DNA from: Sipunculus nudus | Lineage: Eukaryota > Annelida > Sipuncula > Golfingiida > Sipunculidae | Length of the DNA stretch: 64,000 nt | Direction of reading: 5' to 3' | Assembly: GCA_026874595.1 (NCBI GenBank) | Contig: JAPPUL010000084.1 | Location: forward strand, 419,001 to 483,000 | Shown here: in pieces, positions 10,007-19,175 of the stretch | How the letters are laid out: each line of letters begins with the position of its first letter | Position numbering within the stretch: position 1 is the stretch's first letter | The notes under the pieces: model-generated | The model's input: only the letters and a program-made list of their open reading frames with translations | Told to the model about the DNA's origin: nothing | Database searches by the model: none | Program-made: the position numbers and the translations under genes

Positions 10007-10035
10007 TACTTACATATTAAAGCGATGAGGTTTTA

Positions 10036-12006
10036 GTGTCAAAGTTAAAAGATTTATTAATAAACAAAAAACATGTTCTTGCTGATGGGGCAATCGGTAC
10101 TTTACTTTACCAAAACGGCGTTTATGCTAAAAGAAGTTTTGAAGAGATTAATATAGCAAATCCTAAACTCATTGAAGAAATACATAAAGAATACATAAAT
10201 GCAGGCTCTGACTTTATAACTACTAATACATTCGCAGCAAACCCCATAAACCTTACTTGGTATGGACTTTCGGATAAAGCAAAAGATATAAACTTAGAAG
10301 GAGTCAAAATAGCTAAAGATGCTGCCAAAGATATTGCTAAAGATAAAGATGTTCTCGTTGCAGGCTCAATTGGCCCTCTTATAATTGATACAGTTTCTCC
10401 TTATGGCAAAAGAGCAAAAGACCAAGCTATTAAAAACTTTGCTTTACATGCAAACTTACTTGAAAAGGGTGGCGTTGACTTTTTTATACTTGAGACTTTT
10501 GCATATCTACATGAACTGCTTCTTGCAATAGAAACTATATCTAAAGAAAGTTCTTTGGATATTGTTGCACAGCTTACATTAAAAGACGGCATATCACCTT
10601 ACCTTGGCGAGTCTGCTCAACGATTTACTACTAAACTAGATAAGTCAAACGCTCATGTAATTGGGATAAACTGTGGTATAGGAGCTCCTCAGGCCGCAGT
10701 TAGTGTTAAACTAATGAAAAAGTATACTAAAAAAGATATTATAGCCCAGCCCAATACCGGATTACCAAAAGTATTTGATAATAGATTAATACATTTTGAT
10801 ACCCCACAAGACTTTGCCACACATGCTAAAAACTTAATTGTATCCGGAGCTAAGATAATTGGTGGCTGTTGTGGGACTACTCCTTCTCATATAAGGGAAA
10901 TGAAAGCTTATATTAAATCTTTAGCAACTTCAAATGAAGCTTCAAATGAAGCTTCAAATGAAGCTTCAAATGAGGCTTCAAATGAGGCTTCAAATGAGGC
11001 TTCAAATGAGACCAAAAATAAAAAAATAGACCTAAAAGTAAGCAACACTAAAAATAATAAACCTGTAAATGATATTCCAAAGCATGAGATTATTGCACAA
11101 AAAGATAAGTCCCTTCTTGCAAGTAAACTTTATAATGGCAAGTTCATAACGACAGTAGAGCTAACCCCTCCTAAAGGACCAAATATTACAAAAACCATTG
11201 AGAAAGCCCGCTACCTTAAATCGAAAGGAGTCGACGCAATAAATGTACCAGACGGACCAAGAGCCTCATCGCGCCTTAGTGCATTACTCGTTTCGCTTAT
11301 AATCGAGCAAAATACAGGTATGGAAACCATTATGCATTATACTTGTCGGGATAGAAACATACTAGGTATGCAGTCAGATCTCCTTGGTGCCTACGCAAGC
11401 GGCTTACATAATGTCCTTATAGTAACTGGCGACCCTCCTAAAATGGGTGATTACCCCGAGGCTACACCTGTATTTGATCTTGATTCCATTGGCCTTACAA
11501 AAATAGTTACTAACCTAAACAAGGGCTTTGATATCGGCTCTAACTCTATGTCTAAACCAACTGCTTATTTTAAGGGTGTTGGCGTTAATCCTGGTGCTTA
11601 TGACATTGAATATGAGATTGATAAGTTTCATAAAAAGGTAGAAGCTGGTGCTGAGTTTACTATTACTCAACCTATTTTTAATACTACCATTTTAATTAAC
11701 TTTCTTGACAAACTTAAAAAGCTTAATATTAAAATTCCCATAATAGCTGGGGTATGGCCTTTAGTTAGCTATCGTAATGCTCTTTTTATGCAAAATGAAG
11801 TCCCGGGTGTTTTTGTAGCTAAGGACATTATGGAGAAAATGTATATTGCATCGAAAAAGAGTAAGGAAGAGGGCAGACAGCAGGGCATTATTATCGCAAA
11901 TAATACTGCTAAAACTATTAAAGATAAAGTTGCTGGGATTCAAGTAAGCGCTCCTTTTGGCAATGTTGAACTTGCTATCTTAGTATTACAAGATATTTTA
12001 CCTTAA
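10036..12006 (+). CDS. Bifunctional homocysteine S-methyltransferase / 5,10-methylene-THF reductase
   Basis: Residues 1 to about 295 are a homocysteine S-methyltransferase barrel. It starts LADGAIGTLLYQNG and carries the zinc ligands in GINCG (about residue 210) and GGCCG (276-280). Residues from about 370 to 656 are a methylene-tetrahydrofolate reductase (TVELTPPKGPN, then VTGDPP and the W-P-L segment). Such fusions make methionine by passing methyl-THF to the transferase. A 70-residue linker joins the domains and contains six exact SNEA repeats plus one SNET (299-326). The GTG start at 10036 follows a GAGG. The gene stands alone between two minus-strand genes, and its T-ending codons differ from its neighbours. 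Confidence 0.88.
   Translation: MSKLKDLLINKKHVLADGAIGTLLYQNGVYAKRSFEEINIANPKLIEEIHKEYINAGSDFITTNTFAANPINLTWYGLSDKAKDINLEGVKIAKDAAKDIAKDKDVLVAGSIGPLIIDTVSPYGKRAKDQAIKNFALHANLLEKGGVDFFILETFAYLHELLLAIETISKESSLDIVAQLTLKDGISPYLGESAQRFTTKLDKSNAHVIGINCGIGAPQAAVSVKLMKKYTKKDIIAQPNTGLPKVFDNRLIHFDTPQDFATHAKNLIVSGAKIIGGCCGTTPSHIREMKAYIKSLATSNEASNEASNEASNEASNEASNEASNETKNKKIDLKVSNTKNNKPVNDIPKHEIIAQKDKSLLASKLYNGKFITTVELTPPKGPNITKTIEKARYLKSKGVDAINVPDGPRASSRLSALLVSLIIEQNTGMETIMHYTCRDRNILGMQSDLLGAYASGLHNVLIVTGDPPKMGDYPEATPVFDLDSIGLTKIVTNLNKGFDIGSNSMSKPTAYFKGVGVNPGAYDIEYEIDKFHKKVEAGAEFTITQPIFNTTILINFLDKLKKLNIKIPIIAGVWPLVSYRNALFMQNEVPGVFVAKDIMEKMYIASKKSKEEGRQQGIIIANNTAKTIKDKVAGIQVSAPFGNVELAILVLQDILP
10930..11013 (+). 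repeat. 12-bp tandem repeat, seven units, in frame
   Basis: The unit TCAAATGAAGCT (encoding Ser-Asn-Glu-Ala) is repeated seven times. Early units use GAA and later ones GAG, and the last unit ends ACC (Thr). It lies in the interdomain linker of the MetH/MTHFR fusion, where length change should be tolerated. Confidence 0.95.
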
Positions 12007-12031
12007 ATATTTTTGCTTTAAAATAAAACCA

Positions 12032-13012
12032 TTACTTCACAAGGCTCTTTGTAAGGGACTTCTTCGCTATTATATTATCCCTATAGGCATTCTTAAGCGC
12101 TTTTAATATTATATTACGATAATATAGGTTAAGGCGAAATGCATTATATCTATAATAATTAACCAGAAACAACGCGCACTCCCGACGGACTACCAAATTC
12201 TTATTTGCAAGACCATTTACCATTACCCTTATATTTTCCTTCGATATGAAATCAGTTGTCTTAAAAGAACGTAAAGGTATTAGCTCATCTGGCTCATTAC
12301 CTATCTGCTCTTGCAGTATCGCAAAATCTGTCTTTTTTATCTTACTCAATAATTGTGGGTCCTTCTTTAGCATCTCATAAACATATTTATCTCTTTTTAC
12401 ATACTTATATAATTTCAACACCTCAGAAGATATACTCTTTATCCCAACTGCCCCAAAAAGATCCCTATACTCATAACAATCATTACAAGCTCGCTTGCCT
12501 CCACCTACACCCTCTCCCGTACCACCACCTAAAACCACAGGACTATAAAAAAAATTCTTACTTGCAAAACGATAATATGACTCTTTACTAAAACGTTCGT
12601 ATAGCAATGAAACCTCAGGCTCCATAAAACGATCCGGTTTCATCAAATTAAGTAGCTCTATACAAAGCAACAATACTCGAGGCTCATTATTAAAAAGCCC
12701 TTTTAATAATGAGTTAACTACTTTTCCTCGCCTTTCATATAAATCTTTATATCTAGAGTTACTATAACTATAGTCTAAAACTAATCGCAGAGCTTTATAA
12801 GATATTGTTTTTAATATCTTTGCATCGCCCCTTTTTATCTTAATAAGAACATTCTCAATAAGAACATTCTCAGCTCCTTGGTATCCTCCTCTAAGCCCTC
12901 TTTCCCCCTCAGGACTCTTAGTAGGATACTCTCTTCCCAAAACATTTCCATATAGATTATTAGCGGAATGCACGACCAAAAGCATCAAGGAAAAACAAAC
13001 TATATTATACAT
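12032..13012 (-). CDS. Exported helical-repeat hypothetical protein
   Basis: A 326-residue protein with an N-terminal hydrophobic segment (MYNIVCFSLMLLVVHSANN) that looks like a cleavable signal peptide. The rest is basic and alpha-helical, with paired helices such as VVNSLLKGLF, VLLLCIELLNL and ECALFLVNYYRYN, suggestive of a degenerate HEAT/armadillo fold. A Cys pair occurs in ACNDCYEY. A 15-bp duplication at 12842-12871 gives ENVLIENVLI near the N-terminus. It is 27 bp downstream of the rhomboid gene on the same strand, and its end faces the MetH gene 25 bp away. No family name can be given. Export is inferred from the leader only. Confidence 0.6.
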   Translation of the reverse strand: MYNIVCFSLMLLVVHSANNLYGNVLGREYPTKSPEGERGLRGGYQGAENVLIENVLIKIKRGDAKILKTISYKALRLVLDYSYSNSRYKDLYERRGKVVNSLLKGLFNNEPRVLLLCIELLNLMKPDRFMEPEVSLLYERFSKESYYRFASKNFFYSPVVLGGGTGEGVGGGKRACNDCYEYRDLFGAVGIKSISSEVLKLYKYVKRDKYVYEMLKKDPQLLSKIKKTDFAILQEQIGNEPDELIPLRSFKTTDFISKENIRVMVNGLANKNLVVRRECALFLVNYYRYNAFRLNLYYRNIILKALKNAYRDNIIAKKSLTKSLVK

Positions 13013-13039
13013 CCAAATCCCCTATCCTTAATCCAAATA

Positions 13040-13864
13040 TCATCTATAGCCTTTGCTTGCCCTATCAAGAAATTCTCTTTCCTTCTTTGTAAGCGATGAT
13101 ATCCCATCTTTTGAAACCTTTGCTAAAAGCTCATCTATTTTCTCTTGCGTCAACTCCTCTTTATCTATAATCTTCTCCTCCCTCCTAACATTCAGCCTGT
13201 ATCTTATATCTTCCTTCTTATCTGTAACGCCACGCATAAATGAACCAAAAAGACGATATCGCTTATGAACTATTTGTAAGAATATAAACCCAAATACTGC
13301 CCCAAGAACATGTGCAAAGTGGGCTGTGTTGTCCCCCCCTCCACTAAAAGATGCAAAAAGACCAAAAGCCATAAGTCCTATTACCAAATATTTAGCCCGT
13401 ACCGGTATTAGTCCAAAAATGAATATAAGAGAATTCGGCCAAAAATAGGCAAAGGAGACTAATATTGCATATACCCCAGCAGATGCCCCGATAAGCCCCC
13501 CAAAGTTCACGAATATTGCATATACCACTCCCGTCAAAATACCAGATGAAAAGTACAGGGCAAATAAACGATTCCTGCCAAACTCTCGTTCATATGATAC
13601 TCCAAACATCCAAAACGCAAACATATTAAATAGTATATGAAATACCCCCGGCATAGGAGCATGAATAAACATATATGTTAAAGGTTGCCAAGGCAAAAAG
13701 GCACCTGAACCAATAGGTCTAAGTACAAATAAATCCATAAGAATCGGTAGCATATGTTGTAATACATATAATCCTACCGTACTTAGCAATATTATCTTAA
13801 CTCCTGGAGTCATTCCCCCAGGACCTATACCTATAGATCCATAACCTTGAGTTTGATATCTCAT
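13040..13864 (-). CDS. Rhomboid-family intramembrane serine protease
   Basis: A 274-residue integral membrane protein with about six transmembrane helices. It has the rhomboid signature F-x-H-I-L-F-N-M followed by W-M-F-G-V-x-x-E-x-x-x-G, the catalytic Ser in GASAG (Ser128), and the catalytic His in HVLGAVFG (about His185). These residues form the Ser-His dyad that cleaves transmembrane substrates within the inner membrane. A soluble, charged C-terminal tail of about 75 residues (RREEKIIDKEEL, EFLDRASKGYR) follows the last helix. The N-terminus is glycine-rich. It is likely co-transcribed with the downstream exported protein at 12032. Its substrates are unknown. Confidence 0.9.
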   Translation of the reverse strand: MRYQTQGYGSIGIGPGGMTPGVKIILLSTVGLYVLQHMLPILMDLFVLRPIGSGAFLPWQPLTYMFIHAPMPGVFHILFNMFAFWMFGVSYEREFGRNRLFALYFSSGILTGVVYAIFVNFGGLIGASAGVYAILVSFAYFWPNSLIFIFGLIPVRAKYLVIGLMAFGLFASFSGGGDNTAHFAHVLGAVFGFIFLQIVHKRYRLFGSFMRGVTDKKEDIRYRLNVRREEKIIDKEELTQEKIDELLAKVSKDGISSLTKKEREFLDRASKGYR

Positions 13865-14049
13865 TTATCTTACAATATCCTTAATAAAAAAAGCCATTTA
13901 GTAAACACGTTTATAAAACATATTAATACATTCATAGGATAAGGACAATTAAATCTTAGGTAAAAGATATATAAAATTATTGCCTCTTTATTATTAGATT
14001 TTAATTTTTATTTATTTACTAAAAACAAGGTGGTGCAACTAAAAGACCT

Positions 14050-15345
14050 ATGGGACTTGATTCTCTATTATTAAACTCAGTAAGCCAAAAGGGTTTAATA
14101 TATAATATAAAAAACCTTAAAACCACAACTTTGTTATTTCACGGAGTTAAAAACAGCGGTAAGTTACATTTTGCTTATTCTATTGCCAAAGCTCTAAATT
14201 GCCATAAGTTAGATTTTGACTTTTGTAACACGTGCCCAAGCTGCAAAAAGATAAATTCTTCTATCCATCCAGATCTAATAACTCTAAATACAAATATAAA
14301 TAAAAACAAAATACTAATCTTACTTGAAACACTAAAAGAACGACTTAAGGCTAAAAGCAGCGAAAACCCCAAAATCCAACACCCAAATTCTAAATTGTTT
14401 ATAAAAAGCAGTTTTTATTTTAATAGTCTTGTAAATAGATATTTGAATGATAAAAGTGCTTTGAAAAAGGGTCTTAAGGGTCTTGATGAAAAGATAAACG
14501 ATGCTCAAATGTTTTTAGACTCTGATATAAACTCTTTAGAAAGGAAAGACATAGAGAAAAAACTTACAAAACTTATAAAGTTAGTAGATGAGATAGAAAC
14601 AACGTTTAAGAATGATAACATTGGTCTTGAGCACGTAAAGGATGTTTTAAAGAAACTTTATACCAAAACCAAAGAAGCAAGATTTAGAGTAGTAATAATA
14701 TATGATACGTATAACCTGAAGCTTGAGGGTGCAAATGCTCTTTTAAAGGGAATTGAAGAGCCTCCCAATGGCAATATTATAATACTAATAACTGCTGAGA
14801 TAAGCAAAATAATTCCAACTATAAGCTCACGTGCAACAAAGATTCATTTCCCGCCAAAAAATAAGGAGCTTATTAAGTTAATTCTTAAGAATGAGTTTAT
14901 GATAGAGGATGAAATAAAAGAGGATGAAATAAAAGATGACGTCAAAAGCGTATGGGACTACTTTTACAAAGACAGCACGCTTGATTTAGTTTATGAGTTT
15001 TTTGATGAGGTCGCATTAAATTATCAAAAAGGAGATGCCATTTTTAGACTAACAGATAAAATATTAAAAGAATCGTCAATAGAGCTTTTTTTAGAGAATA
15101 TAATCAAAGTATTTATAGTAGCAAAAGAAAGGAAACGCAATATTTTGCTAACTGAAGAGAAAGGAAGTAGTTTATATTTGTCATATCTTGCAGACAAGCA
15201 ACTAGATGAGCATGTAGAATATGCAACAAACATAGTAAGGGACCTAAGAAGCTATAATATAAACGCAGGACTAAGCCTAAGCTCTTTTCTAATTGGACTT
15301 TCTAGAAGTTATAATCTATGCTTAGAAAAGGAGCGTATGATTTAG
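14050..15345 (+). CDS. holB: DNA polymerase III delta-prime-like clamp-loader subunit
   Basis: A 431-residue AAA+ protein. Near the N-terminus it has FHGVKNSGKLHFAYSIAK, a P-loop in which the final Thr/Ser is replaced by Leu. Cysteines in CNTCPSCKK follow, matching the clamp-loader zinc module. Later it has GANALLKGIEEPP and ISRATKIHFP-like sensor segments (T-I-S-S-R-A-T) typical of DnaX and HolB. The imperfect P-loop fits a non-hydrolysing delta-prime better than DnaX. The protein is about 100 residues longer than usual, with a Lys-rich helical insert around residues 105-215 between the zinc module and the sensor region. A 15-bp duplication at 14905-14934 gives a repeated EDEIK. Confidence 0.75.
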   Translation: MGLDSLLLNSVSQKGLIYNIKNLKTTTLLFHGVKNSGKLHFAYSIAKALNCHKLDFDFCNTCPSCKKINSSIHPDLITLNTNINKNKILILLETLKERLKAKSSENPKIQHPNSKLFIKSSFYFNSLVNRYLNDKSALKKGLKGLDEKINDAQMFLDSDINSLERKDIEKKLTKLIKLVDEIETTFKNDNIGLEHVKDVLKKLYTKTKEARFRVVIIYDTYNLKLEGANALLKGIEEPPNGNIIILITAEISKIIPTISSRATKIHFPPKNKELIKLILKNEFMIEDEIKEDEIKDDVKSVWDYFYKDSTLDLVYEFFDEVALNYQKGDAIFRLTDKILKESSIELFLENIIKVFIVAKERKRNILLTEEKGSSLYLSYLADKQLDEHVEYATNIVRDLRSYNINAGLSLSSFLIGLSRSYNLCLEKERMI

Positions 15346-15347
15346 CA

Positions 15348-15383
15348 TGGGGACATATTGAATATTGGGGACATATTGAATAT
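15348..15383. repeat. Exact 18-bp tandem duplication between genes
   Basis: The 18-mer TGGGGACATATTGAATAT occurs twice head to tail, directly after the holB stop. It is followed by about 150 bp of AT-rich spacer with no recognised element before the VWA gene. Confidence 0.95.
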
Positions 15384-15530
15384 AAAGAAATATTTTTGAA
15401 GCTTTTTTTACAAAATTAGTAATAATGTTTATAGAAGCATTATTTAAGTATAAATATATACTTAATATTTAAGTATATGGGGTTAATACAATTAGATAAA
15501 TAAGATAAAGGAAAGAGGATAAATATAAGA

Positions 15531-17372
15531 ATGACAGCAGGTAGAATAGGCAAGTTAAGGAAAATACATATATATGCAATACTAAGCTTTATATTAATAT
15601 TTGGTGGTTGTGGGCATGAGACTCAGAATGAGACTCAGAATAAAAAGAATCTTACAAAGACAGATAAAAAAGATGGTTTTGGATTAGACTATGAATTTAA
15701 AAAACTTGAAAAGAGTAAAACATATAAATCAGACATAGAGTACATAAAAAAAGAAGGGATAATAACAACAAAAGTCCAGGCATTAAATCCTAAGACAAAT
15801 ATAAAAACTACAAATTTCAAAGTTAAAATAAGTCAAATAGACAATTCACGTTTTCCAGAAATAACTATAGTAGTAAGCGTTACAGATGAAGCTGGCAATC
15901 CTCTTGTCGTAAACCCTGATTTATTTAGAATAGAAGAAAACGGTTTTACAATACCTAAAAAGAATATTTTAAAGATAGAGCTTAAAAAGAATATAGATAA
16001 GAATAAAAAGATAAAACCTCTTAATGTTGTACTGGCACTAGATAAGAGTCGTTCGATGTCGCTTGAGGGAAAAGAAAAGATACAAACTCTAGAATATGCA
16101 AAAAATGCAGCAGTAGAGTTCATAAACCAAAGCCAGGACAACGATATAATCCGGGTTATCGCCTTTGACGGTGATTTACATTTGCTTGGAACAAACGAAA
16201 GTGCAATTGCACAAATAAGAAATCTAAATGCCAAAGGTTCAACAGCCTTATATGCTGTACTATTTAATGCTGTTAAGGAGCTTCAGCTTGGAGGAGGAAT
16301 AAAGGCGGTAATATTACTTACAGATGGGAATAATGACACCAGAGGGACAATAAATACCTCATTAAAATCTATAACCTTTGATGATGGCATACACGCCGCA
16401 AATCAACTGGCAATACCTATATTTGCTATAGCATTTGGCAGCAAGGCTGATATAGAAACTCTAAAAAAGATAACAAGACAGACCCATGGAATACTATTTA
16501 AAACGGGAGAGCGAGAGGAGATTAAAGAATTATATGACAAAATAAGAGATATTATAAATACACAATATATGATAACTTACAAAACGAATTCAATAGAGGA
16601 GGTAACGGATGTAAAGGTAGAGCTGGGACAGATAAAGGATAAGCGTGCATTTATAACCCCAAAACATATAGTAGATAGGGAAAAACGTATTAGCAAAGAG
16701 ATTGAGATTGTATCTAAAAAGTCAACAGAACTAGAAAATATAAAAAAGAGTTTAGAAAAGCGTTTACAGGATACAGTATCACAAGAGAAGAAACTAGCAA
16801 ATGAACTTGCCTTGCTATCTGGCAGGCGTAAGGAACTTAGTTTAAGGGAAGATAAGCTAGAAAAGAAGGATAAAGAACTTAGAGATTATCAAATAGCTAT
16901 AGACAAACTAAGAGACAAACTACAAAAACTTGAAAAGGAGTTAAATGAGAAAGAGAAAGACTATGAATTAGACCGTTTAAAGCTTTCACAGGAAAAAGAG
17001 ACTTTAAAGAAACAGGAAGAATCACAAAATATATATGCAAATACCTTATCTAAAAAAGATACAAAACTACAAAAACTTGAAAAGGAATTAAATACAAAGT
17101 TAAAATCTCTTGAACGAGAGAAGTCAAAACTACTTGAGGAACAAAAATCGCTTGCAAGTAAAAATAAATCCTTATCCGGGCTAATAAACGAAAACCAAAC
17201 AAAACTAATTAAGCTAAATGAAGCTAATATAAATCTTGAAAAAGAAAAACAGGCAATACTTAAGTTAAAAAAGAAGCTTATAAGGGTTCTTGCTAACATA
17301 AAAGAGGGACATAAAGAAGCACTTGAAGAAGCACTTGATAATGAGAAGGTGCTAAATAATATAAAGCCCTAA
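15531..17372 (+). CDS. VWA-domain lipoprotein with long C-terminal coiled coil
   Basis: The 613-residue product starts with a basic, hydrophobic leader and lipobox ending FGGC at residue 30, so it should be a lipoprotein. A von Willebrand A domain spans about 160-350, with MIDAS motif DKSRS (171-175), the conserved Thr in GSTALY and LTDGNND near 264. From about residue 380 to 600 the sequence is a Lys/Glu/Leu heptad-rich coiled coil. The domain probably binds protein partners through a metal ion, with the coiled coil spanning the periplasm or forming oligomers. Two 12-bp duplications lie in frame, at 15618-15641 just after the lipobox and 17316-17339 at the end of the coiled coil. Confidence 0.75.
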   Translation: MTAGRIGKLRKIHIYAILSFILIFGGCGHETQNETQNKKNLTKTDKKDGFGLDYEFKKLEKSKTYKSDIEYIKKEGIITTKVQALNPKTNIKTTNFKVKISQIDNSRFPEITIVVSVTDEAGNPLVVNPDLFRIEENGFTIPKKNILKIELKKNIDKNKKIKPLNVVLALDKSRSMSLEGKEKIQTLEYAKNAAVEFINQSQDNDIIRVIAFDGDLHLLGTNESAIAQIRNLNAKGSTALYAVLFNAVKELQLGGGIKAVILLTDGNNDTRGTINTSLKSITFDDGIHAANQLAIPIFAIAFGSKADIETLKKITRQTHGILFKTGEREEIKELYDKIRDIINTQYMITYKTNSIEEVTDVKVELGQIKDKRAFITPKHIVDREKRISKEIEIVSKKSTELENIKKSLEKRLQDTVSQEKKLANELALLSGRRKELSLREDKLEKKDKELRDYQIAIDKLRDKLQKLEKELNEKEKDYELDRLKLSQEKETLKKQEESQNIYANTLSKKDTKLQKLEKELNTKLKSLEREKSKLLEEQKSLASKNKSLSGLINENQTKLIKLNEANINLEKEKQAILKLKKKLIRVLANIKEGHKEALEEALDNEKVLNNIKP

Positions 17373-17390
17373 AGATACAGTTTTATTTTT

Positions 17391-17474
17391 TGCCCAGAGC
17401 CGGACTTGAACCGGCATGAGGGAGTCCTCACTAGCCCCTCAAGCTAGCGTGTCTACCAATTCCACCACCTGGGC
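17391..17474 (-). tRNA. tRNA-Leu (anticodon GAG)
   Basis: The minus strand folds as a class II tRNA. The acceptor GCCCAGG pairs with the CTGGGC end. The D arm is TGGTAGACAC-like, the anticodon loop is TTGAGGG with anticodon GAG, and a variable arm and T loop GGTTCAAGTCC follow. Discriminator is A. CCA is not encoded. It lies 18 bp past the end of the VWA gene, on the opposite strand. Confidence 0.95.
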
Positions 17475-17723
17475 TTTTTGTTAATTAGAATATTAAATTA
17501 AAAAAAACGTAAATGAGCCAATAGAAAATGAGATAATAGAGTAAGAAAAGTAAGAAAATATAGATTAAAATGCAATAATTTAAAATAACAAGTTTATGGA
17601 TTAATATAAAATTCGGCTAAATCAGATAATATAAGGGTAAAAAAATATAGTTACAAACCGAGCATAAGTCGTAAGGGTAAGGAAAATATATAAGAAAGAA
17701 GAATAAGATTAAGGTGTAGATGT

Positions 17724-18236
17724 ATGAACAAGTCAAAAGTGTTAATACTAGTTCTAACGCTAGTGGTATTATTTATGTTATCGTGTACAGAAGAAAGTAA
17801 TAAAAGCAAAGAAAAGATTATAAGCGATAGGAATAAAGAGTATGTAAAATACTTTCATAAAAGAGAATTAATCCCAAACAAAACATTTAGTCATATGCAA
17901 ACACATTTTAAAAGAGAAATAAGCGGAGACGCTATAGAAATAATATCAACATTACAAAGAATAGAAAACGAAAGAGGACACTTTTACAAAGTATTTTATA
18001 ATAGGTTTGGGAAGATACTACGTTACAAATTATTCGAGAAGGGAGAATTCGTATCTTCTGCAAGATATAAATATAAAAGAGAGCTTAAAGATAAAACGAA
18101 ACTTGAAAGTATAGAATATTATGACAAGGTTGGAAAAGTTATTGCATGGGATATTATAATATACGACCAAGTAGGTAAACCTAAAAAGACTATAAGATAC
18201 AAGGACCAAGGAAATAAATTAATAAATATCTTCTAG
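17724..18236 (+). CDS. Hypothetical lipoprotein
   Basis: A 170-residue product with a classical lipoprotein signal: MNKSKVLILV, a hydrophobic stretch, then FMLSC as lipobox (Cys about residue 21). The mature part is basic and rich in Lys, Tyr and Arg, with repeated R-Y-K / R-Y-K-x-K short motifs (SSARYKYKRE, KTIRYKDQG) that look like antiparallel beta repeats of the YD/MORN-like toxin-immunity type, without a firm family match. The 5' spacer 17475-17723 holds no recognised element other than a 9-bp tandem duplication at 17541-17558. A strong hairpin follows the stop. Confidence 0.6.
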   Translation: MNKSKVLILVLTLVVLFMLSCTEESNKSKEKIISDRNKEYVKYFHKRELIPNKTFSHMQTHFKREISGDAIEIISTLQRIENERGHFYKVFYNRFGKILRYKLFEKGEFVSSARYKYKRELKDKTKLESIEYYDKVGKVIAWDIIIYDQVGKPKKTIRYKDQGNKLINIF

Positions 18237-18256
18237 AAGCTTAAAAACAAAAAAGA

Positions 18257-18284
18257 TATAAAAGAGCTTAAGAGCTCTTTTATA
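18257..18284. terminator. Perfect 12-bp hairpin after lipoprotein gene
   Basis: TATAAAAGAGCT at 18257-18268 and AGCTCTTTTATA at 18273-18284 are perfect reverse complements separated by TAAG. The A/T-rich outer half resembles a symmetric intrinsic terminator, though no long T run follows. It separates the lipoprotein gene from the DUF2225 operon. Confidence 0.55.
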
Positions 18285-18325
18285 AATGCTAGATACATAA
18301 TGTATAGTTTAGGATAAACCTTTAT

Positions 18326-19174
18326 ATGTCAAATGGCAAAGATATAATAACATCACTATTTTCAAAAAGACAAACGCAAATATGTCCCATATGTAATTCG
18401 CTAATGCACCTAGAAAAGCTTAACAACCTAGCTTTAAAAAAGCTTGAGAATGGGCTTTCATTAGAACTGCGTCAAAACTATAGACCCCATGAGAGTTTTG
18501 GAGTAGTTATCCCTATTTTATATTCAGTTTTTGTATGTACAAAATGTTATTATGCTGCATTTAAAGAAGATTTACACCCTAAAAACAATGATATTAAGAT
18601 ATTGCTTGAAGAAGATAAACAAAATCGTGTGAAGCTTGTTAATAGATTATTTAATGATATTACTTTTAGTACAAGAAGAAATATAGAACATGGTTTTTTG
18701 AGTTATTTACTTGGGATAGTCTGTTATGCAAAAAAAGAAGATGAAAACAAAATATATGGCTTTAAAAAAGCCTTATGTGCTTTGCGGGGGGCATGGCTTG
18801 CTCAAGATATTGCAAAGCACTATGAAAACGATAGTTTTGCCTTAATTTATAGCATACTATTCAAGAAGGCTGCTGTATATTATAGTATAGCCTTTACCTA
18901 TTTCCAAAGTAATAAATCTGAAATAGAGCATGCGAGATTTGTTGGGCCAGATATAAATAAGGATTTTGGATATGCGGGTGTAATATATCTAACAGGATAT
19001 TTGAATTATAGATTATCAAACTTTGATAAGAATGCAGAGCGAAAGAAAAGAACTTTGGATAATGTAATAAAGATAATGCGACTTGTTATAGAACGAAAGG
19101 ATTCTGATTTATTATTAATTAATAATGCAAGAGAAATATCCAAAGCTGCAACAAATATCTTATCACGAGGCTAA
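18326..19174 (+). CDS. DUF2225 family zinc-type protein
   Basis: The 282-residue cytoplasmic protein has two Cys pairs, CPICNSL near residue 18 and CTKCYYAAF near residue 72. They match the zinc-site layout of DUF2225 proteins known from spirochaetes and Firmicutes. The remainder is helical (TPR-like pairs such as CALRGAWLAQDIAKHYEND and KKAAVYYSIAFTYF). The biochemical role of the family is not known to me. The next gene starts one base after its stop, so the two are translationally linked. Confidence 0.75.
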   Translation: MSNGKDIITSLFSKRQTQICPICNSLMHLEKLNNLALKKLENGLSLELRQNYRPHESFGVVIPILYSVFVCTKCYYAAFKEDLHPKNNDIKILLEEDKQNRVKLVNRLFNDITFSTRRNIEHGFLSYLLGIVCYAKKEDENKIYGFKKALCALRGAWLAQDIAKHYENDSFALIYSILFKKAAVYYSIAFTYFQSNKSEIEHARFVGPDINKDFGYAGVIYLTGYLNYRLSNFDKNAERKKRTLDNVIKIMRLVIERKDSDLLLINNAREISKAATNILSRG

Positions 19175-19175
19175 A

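Noticed and set aside
9758-10035. SAM or cobalamin riboswitch before the methionine gene
   Set aside because: No characteristic conserved stems or boxes were found by eye.
10930-11013. Array of short repeats resembling CRISPR
   Set aside because: Units are 12 bp with no spacers and are translated in frame.
15348-15383. Insertion-sequence end or REP element
   Set aside because: Only two head-to-tail 18-mers with no inverted repeat, hairpin or transposase.
17724-18236. Toxin-type repeat protein
   Set aside because: Only short Tyr/Lys motifs. Too weak for a YD or polymorphic-toxin claim.
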